The translations under genes and the position numbers were made by a program. Below, in pieces: positions 57,901-64,000 of a DNA stretch of 64,000 nucleotides. Origin of the DNA: Dromaius novaehollandiae (Eukaryota; Chordata; Aves; Casuariiformes; Dromaiidae); contig NC_088111.1 in assembly GCF_036370855.1 (NCBI RefSeq), positions 17,457,501-17,521,500 on the forward strand, given 5' to 3'. Within the stretch, counting starts at the first letter, position 1; each line of letters starts with the position of its first letter. Under the pieces are notes generated by a model that worked only from the letters and a program-made list of their open reading frames with translations, had not been told where the DNA came from and did not search any database.

Positions 57901-60900
57901 CCACGAGTTACTGACAACTTCTCCTGGGAAGAAGAAGTCTTCTTCCCAAGAAGAAGAGAGAATCTCACTTGTTGGAGTGACACCTGTGCACCAGGTGGCC
58001 TATCTTCAGATCAAACACTGCTTCTGGTGTGTTACAGAGCATTGATCACTCCCACTTAAACCTGTCCTTTTCCCTGTATTTCCCTTAGCAACTGGACTTT
58101 TGCTCAATTGGAAGATCCCCTCACTTTTCCCCCATTCAAGAATCCCTCTGTTGAGTTCAGCCATCTATCTCATCTTCCTGTTCATTTGTCTCTCAGTTGC
58201 TTGGAAACCAAGATCACATAAAAGTGGAGCTTGAAAAAATGAAGAAAACCTATGATTCGCAGCAGCAGAAGCTGGAAGAGAGAGTGTGAGTGTTTGAGGG
58301 CATGTCCTTCTGTTGTCTGGCTGGGCATTTAAGGAGCTCAGTGCTGCAGAATCTGATCCCTGTGAAAAGAAGTGGAGGAAGCATCCCTTTGGTGGGTGGG
58401 TACAGGGTGGGAAATGACTGTTCATCCTTAGAAGAAGTGATGCTTGGAAGCAGACTGATCTTTTCAAGGACCTTAAGAGAGTTAGAGATGTGCTTAAAAG
58501 TCAGTCATGTTTAGGTATCTGAATGGCCTATGCACCTTTGAAAGATCCACCTTTAATGGCACGCATGGGGAATGTGTCCCAGAGATGAATCCTGAGTCTC
58601 CCGAGTCCTAGACCTTATCCCTACAGCTGTTCTTCCATCAACAGGCTGGGACGGGGTTAGTGTCTTGGCGAAGGCTGTCACAGCAGGGGCTGAACAGAAC
58701 TGTGCCCTCTCAGTCGGGAGGACGTTTACCTTCAGTTGCAAGAGTTCTGTGGTGTCTGGTTAGCATGTATCCGATGGTGGCTGGCACCTGCTGCTTAGCT
58801 GTTTCTGTCACTCAGTAGTGACTTTCTTCTCAAAGCTGTCTGTAGTGGCCTATAGAGCAGTTCAGGGATTTAACATAAACACACCTTTTCTTTATGCCTA
58901 GGGTCACAATGGGGAAGGAGCTGCAGGAGGCAAAGAGAGCAATCCGCGACACCCAGCACAAACTGGCGGAGCAGTCAGCAGTAAGGGCAGGCCCCCTTCC
59001 AATCCCCAGCTCCAGTCCAGGCTCCGGGACTGGCCCTGCTCATCCACTCCTCCTGTGGTTGAGACGCTGAGTGCAATGCATGTAGTTTCTTGGAGATAGC
59101 AGTGAAATGGATGTCTAGTCCTGGAGGTATTCCAACAAGTCTCCCTCTCCAGAGAGATTGTCGTACCAAGCTGCTCCTCCCTATGCAGGTTGCTTCTCCA
59201 GATGTACAGTGTACACAATGGGACGTGCTCCTTGCCACAGCTGGTGGGAGGAATTTTGTTCACTGCTGGTGAAAAGAAAGGCTTGGTTAAATCACCTAGG
59301 GAGAATTGCAAATGACTGGGTAGCAGAAGAATATGGACCGTAAACATTTCCAGAAGGCTTCTGTGAAAACCCAGGCCTTTCCCAACCTCTCTGCTCTAGT
59401 GGAATTGAATATCTGAAATTAAGTTCCCTTCTGTTTGTTACTGAGGCTGTTAGTGCTCCCAGCCTGGCTGGCAGGTGAGGGCTGCGGTGAGTGTGTGTCT
59501 GCTGTGCCTAGGTGCTGCTCACCTCCCAGAGCCAGCTCCAGGAGGTGGAGGCGGAGAACTCCCGGCTGCAGCTCAGGCTGAAGGAGTTGAACGAGGAGTA
59601 CCGCTCCCGGCTCACGCAGTACATCAAGGACCTGGCGGTGGGTACCCCCAGCCCCAAGGGCTCTCCTTGCCTGGAGAGGGCTCTCCTGCTGGTGCAGGGC
59701 TGCCTGCTGCTTGCAGGTTGCTGCTGTTTCCCCTCCTTTCTAGGCTGCAGAGCGGAGCAGCAGTGGGGCTTGGGAAGCCGTGCGTGCAGCTGGAAGGGGT
59801 CTCTCTTGGTCAGGCTCTGGGAGGCCCGGTTGTGCCCTCAGCTTAGTCTGGGGGAGGAGATGCCAGCCCCCCTCCTAGCCCAGGTTTCCTGTATGGCCCC
59901 ACCAAACAGTCTGTGGGTTTCTGCTGGGACTTTCTTTCTTGGTCAGATTTCTTGAACTGAAAGATCCTCTTATTTATTGTGGCTGCCTTCCAGTTGGCTT
60001 CTAATCTCCATTGCCCTGACAACTTCCCTCGGCAGGCCAGACGATGCCACTGCTGCCTTTGTTACCGCCTCGGTGTGCTGACTCCATGGTGACTCTGCTG
60101 CTGCCCCGGAGGAAGCTTTGCCAGCCTCCGTGATCGATTACAGAACCGTGTAACGCGAGTGCCTGGGCCCCACCATAGGAACAAGCACCTTTGACATAGA
60201 GTAGGGCCTACAGAGCATGCTGAGGACTCAGCACAAAGACAGAGTTTCAGACAGGTTCAGGCCCGGATACCTGATTATATTCAGCAGTGACTGAAAAGAG
60301 GTCTCCCTCTATCCCCCTGTCCTAGGTAGCAGTAAGCAGTTTTTGGCAAAAGCTGCTGTGCAGCGACGAGGACAGTACCGGAGAACACAGTGTGATGATA
60401 GATCGGGAGAGTAAACAAAGGAATTTTTGCTTGTAAGAATAGTTGTGTTTCTAACAGAGCAATGTTAAAGTATCTCCTAGCTAACGGAGAGAGAGCAGGG
60501 CACAGTGGAAAGAGTGCAGGGCGAGAGATGGTAGTTCCTAAGGCTGACTTGTATTTCTCTAGACCAGTCACTAATGTAGCACAGCTGCCTTCTCTGCCTT
60601 GAAGGGGCACGATGGAAGTTAATTAGTCTTTCCTGCACTTAGAAAATGGAAGATACACCCTATTCTAAGTGCTGTTATCACAAATATTCCTGGATCTTCC
60701 ATGTGGGAAATGGGTTAAATGTCTTAGGGAATAACTTGGTCATCTCAATTTCCTTCTCTTTATGTTCAAAGGACTACATGGACAGCAAATCCGGCAACCT
60801 GAAGGGGCCTAGCAAAGGCCCAGCTAATCATGCTTACATGAAACGCTTTGTGGACGGCATGCTGAAGGATATCAAGGCTTCGCACAAGTCTCGGGAAGAG

Positions 60901-63678
60901 CAGCTAGCTGGAGCGGCACGTGGCTACAAGAAACGCATGAGAAACTTAGTCAAGAAGCATGAAAACCTGCTGATTGCTTACAGGTAAGGCTGAGCCAGGA
61001 ACCAGGCTCCCTCTGTTTCTCTTCAGCTATTGCTGAGGACCTTCTGGAAGTGCTCTGTAGCACTAGCACCCAGCCCCACTGCTGAGAGGGAGGCAAACAG
61101 CGGGCTCCCAGGTGGAGCAGAGGATCCAAAGTCCATGCTTAACTCTGTACTCTTGAAAAGCCAGGAGCAGAGTGTCTCTGGCTATGTGTCAGGTTGCTCT
61201 GGGAATATACTGGAGCTGCTCTGTGCATGTTTTTCCCATGTAAAATTTGTGGTGAGAGACTGATTCCGTGCTGGTTGGTGTGGAAATGCAGCAGTACCCC
61301 AAATAACTCCTACCTCACAACCCTTCCCTGCAGTGCTCTCAGCCCTGCTCCACGGTTCTCTCAGCAGCTTGCGTTGTGGGAAGCAGCAGCAATGCTTCTG
61401 GCATAAAAGCCACAAATAGCTCTAGGACAAGCTTCCCTCAGAAATACTCCCAGGAATATTGTGCATGCTACTGGGCTCTCCCACTTATCCCTTGCTGGCT
61501 CGTCCTGGCCAGAAGCCAGGAGGTCCTAAGCAAATGGTACCTCCATCAGCAGCAGCAGCACTCAGTGCTGTTATTTAACCAAAGCTACTAGGGACTAACC
61601 CCTTTGGCTCGTTACAGGATGCAGCGAGAGCAGATCCAGTGCCTGGGCAGCAGCGATATGGACTCTGGCCCTGCTGAGTTCCACTTTTCCATCACAGACC
61701 CAGAGCTGCTGACAAACACAACCCAGGAGTTAAACCGGCTGCGGCAGGATAAAGCAAAACTGGAGATGCAATTGCATGAATTGCAGGAGAAGGTAGTGGC
61801 TGGTCTGCTGACTTTACCGTGGCAGTGAAACCCCACGGTGGTGGGGGAACGTCTCCCAGGCAGATAGATTCAGCCTGATCTCTCCTCTTTCTTACTCATT
61901 CCCTAAGTGTTTGCTGTGTCTCTGTGACACACATGGGTAGTGCTCACTCACTTTCTAATTCTTGGAAGAGAGAGGTTGTCCAAGCAGCCCCATCGTTGCT
62001 GCACCTCTGCTGTGTAGGGGTGAGTTATAGTTAGATCCAGGAAGCTGGGCAGCTCCATAGGTTGGCATCACTGAGCTCTGGGAGGGCTGGGGAGTAGCAG
62101 ATGTTAAGGGAGAGCTGCCAAGCCAGTAGACTCAACATATTCATAAAAGACCAGGAAGATAGGACAAGGCTTGCTGTTCTGGAAGGCTTTTGGCTTGGCA
62201 TGTATAAATAACTGACCAGGAGACCACACTCAGAAACATGCCAGTCAGATCCATGTCCTTCCACTGATTCTGGCCAGGCAGAGGTGTGTTTCTTCATTTG
62301 CATGAGATACATTTATTTAAAAATGAAGAGGGTGGGAGACACTAAACCTTAAGATTGTCCTGCAGATCACTTCCTTGTCAGGACACTGGTGGCTGTTAAG
62401 AGTGCTAGGATATTTTGTGCTGTTTGCTTCAAAGTGACAGGGACTGTAGCAAGATTGCAGTGGTTTGATGCTTACAGAATATATTGTTTTCTCTTTCCCT
62501 TCAGAAAAGACTGAGAGAAACCTCTGGCTTTGGGCTATCCCCTGAGCAGTAAGTCCTGCCTGTTTCTTGGCATATTTGTAATTCTGAATGCTCCTTGCTC
62601 TATGGATTGAGAAGTCTTCTACATTACTTGGAGAAGGTAATAAATAGGGAGAAGGAGAGCTGATAGGGACTCATCGGAGAGGAAAAGGCAGCTGTCATCT
62701 CAATACAGCATTTCCTGTGGTGAAATGAGTTGGTCATTTGGGCCTTGATCCAAGAAAGCTCTTAAGCACGTGTTTGATTTAATCATGTTTTTAGTCCCAC
62801 TGATCTCTTTAGAAGCCGAAACTAAGCATACGCCTGAGTGCTTTGGTGGATCACAGCCTGAGAAAGGCAAGTGAAACAACACTGAGTTGGGAAGGTCTTG
62901 TTTCTCCTCCCTCCCAATACAGAAGCTGGGGCTGGAACACTTAGATGGCTCTGTACTGATACCTCCCTGATTTCCTGACGTGCCATTTATTTGCTAATTT
63001 TGAGTAGTCCCTTCTCCTTGCTCCATTATTCTGTTGAAACTCTACCCACCACAGTTACGGAGAGAGAGAACAAAGTGTAAGAGAAATCTGAGCTGGGATC
63101 TTTCTGCCTTTTAAAATGTGATAACCTAGCAAAAACAACCTGAGATATTTTGGTAACTGGATTCCAACTCGGAGGAGTTAGTGCCTGAGCCACTGGGCTC
63201 TGGAGTAGCTCAGAGAAAAGCTTGAGCCCTAACCAGCCCCTGCCACGTTTTCCATGCTAAACAATAATTGCAGTCTCTGAACAGATGCATTAATTTCGAC
63301 AGACTTGTTACAGGAGCAAGAGAGAGAAGTACCTGTATTTTAGTGTTGTATCTTGTTAAGATTTTATAGCTGTCAAGAGACTCTACATACTTACGTTTGT
63401 TTTCTGTATCCTGATGTTTTTTACCCTTGCTGTTACTTTGTTCCTCTAACTAGAGGAATGAAGGCTGGTATTAACACAGTACTTCAGCTACAATGCCTGC
63501 TGTGTTTCTCTTCTTTATCAGATGTGTGCTTTTTCCTGTTTATTGTGCTCTTAACTTTGCTTCCATGAAGTTTCAGCCATGATTTTCCAGGTACTTGGAC
63601 TGGGCGATCGCAGCCACCAGAGGGAACTCTCGCAGTCCCAGCGAAGCTGTTCTCCAATCTATAGGCTGCAGAGTTTGA
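51935..63678 (+). CDS. CCDC78: CCDC78, coiled-coil domain protein 78
   Basis: Thirteen coding exons: 51935-52012, 52259-52390, 52902-52988, 53266-53445, 56940-57113, 57204-57254, 58197-58285, 58902-58980, 59512-59637, 60772-60983, 61618-61792, 62505-62548 and 63591-63678. All junctions are GT-AG with matching phases; the product is 504 aa. CCDC78 acts in deuterosome-dependent centriole amplification in multiciliated cells, and human variants are linked to a centronuclear myopathy. Family anchors are ISKDLIDLQIETNKMREQYE with LENRVLELEL, then the coiled coil around EVEAENSRLQLRLKELNEEY, and the block SREEQLAGAARGYKKRMRNL. Heptad-rich helix fills most of the length. An in-frame TGA at 51920-51922 supports the start. 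Exon 12 can either end in SPEQ with TAA (62550-62552) or splice at the strong donor overlapping that TAA. The last exon (YLDWAIAATRGNSRS onward) is inferred from splice sites and frame. Confidence 0.9.
54990..55150 (-). repeat. MIR ancient SINE fragment
   Basis: The plus strand shows tgtccccattttatgtgaga, then ggattaagttatttgcctgg, then gtggcgaagcagagatcaga. These align in order with the reverse complement of the MIR consensus (tccccattttacag, ggttaagtaacttgccc, agtggcagagccggg). It is the longest MIR remnant in the window and heavily diverged. Confidence 0.7.
56136..56149. promoter_or_regulatory. RFX X-box-like site in CCDC78 intron 4
   Basis: ACTGCCATGGTAAC fits RYYNYY-N2-RRNRAC exactly. 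CCDC78 belongs to the multiciliated-cell programme, in which RFX2/RFX3 act, so an intronic regulatory role is plausible. Inferred from sequence only. Confidence 0.4.
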
Positions 63679-64000
63679 ACACAATGCATTCCTCAGTTCA
63701 TACAATCAAAATTCCCTGAACATCAGATGTGACCTGTATTTTGCTTATTCAAACTAGGACAGAATAGGAAGAACTTTCCCACGGTTAGACTGCACAGACA
63801 GCTCACCTATCACATTTTGCGCTCAGAATGAGCGGGTTTGTACTGAGAAACATAAAAAAAATGCCAGCGTTTGGCATTGATCATACTCTGCTCTCTATTT
63901 CCATAAAGTTCAGTCCTACAGTGTCAGGTTAATGACACTTTCTGCATGGAGTCCTCTCTGATGTATGAATGTTGATGTGAACTTGGAACAAATCCAGCCA
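63679..64000. other. Right edge, after CCDC78
   Basis: This should be CCDC78 3' UTR and flank. No AATAAA is visible before the window ends, so the transcript end is not resolved. Confidence 0.5.

Noticed and set aside
63614-63624. CTCF-like CCACCAGAGGG
   Set aside because: It lies within the inferred last coding exon of CCDC78 and is explained by codons for Ala-Thr-Arg-Gly; no independent sign of a regulatory site.
1-64000. tRNA, rRNA, CRISPR or retroviral/LTR elements
   Set aside because: None could be recognised by eye; the window looks like ordinary vertebrate genic DNA with CR1 and MIR remnants only.

Overview
This is a gene-dense, GC-rich piece of a vertebrate nuclear genome, most probably a bird microchromosome. 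Evidence for a bird: a CR1 LINE fragment and a short CR1 tail are the clearest interspersed repeats, ancient MIR-type SINE fragments are the only SINEs seen, several introns are very short (75-82 bp), and the gene order NME3 - EME2 - SPSB3 - NUBP2 - IGFALS matches the block known from human 16p13.3. The species cannot be read from the sequence alone. Human protein comparisons are made from memory and are marked as such.

Layout, left to right. 1-2145: non-coding, with NME3 3' sequence at its right end. 2146-4065 (-): NME3, five coding exons, 168 aa. 3.6-4.6 kb: CpG-rich promoter block between NME3 and whatever starts rightward. 6592-11271 (+): exons clearly homologous to EME2 (partner subunit of the MUS81 nuclease), but with a frame break and three in-frame stops in the last exon, so a decayed gene. 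13770-20714 (-): SPSB3, six coding exons, 355 aa. 20.6-23.0 kb: CpG island with four inverted CCAAT boxes, shared by SPSB3 and NUBP2. 22322-27215 (+): NUBP2, seven exons, 272 aa. 30909-34928 (-): IGFALS, a 16-nt first coding exon plus one large leucine-rich-repeat exon, 609 aa. 35-43.9 kb: no convincing gene; it holds the CR1 copy. 43923-48399 (-): a diverged WBP2/WBP2NL-family gene (GRAM-like region plus PPxY motifs) that I cannot match to a named orthologue. 48.2-49.4 kb: CpG island carrying a tandemly duplicated CRE-containing 40-mer. 51935-63678 (+): CCDC78, thirteen coding exons, 504 aa.

The genes are not one pathway. NME3 is a nucleoside diphosphate kinase, SPSB3 a Cullin-5 ubiquitin-ligase receptor, NUBP2 a cytosolic Fe-S scaffold, IGFALS a secreted IGF-complex protein, and CCDC78 a deuterosome/centriole-amplification protein. 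The points most worth a second look are the EME2 decay, the unnamed WBP2-like gene with an inferred GC-AG intron and a CRE duplication, the apparent absence of MRPS34 and HAGH from their usual places, and the CCDC78 splice donor that overlaps an in-frame stop.
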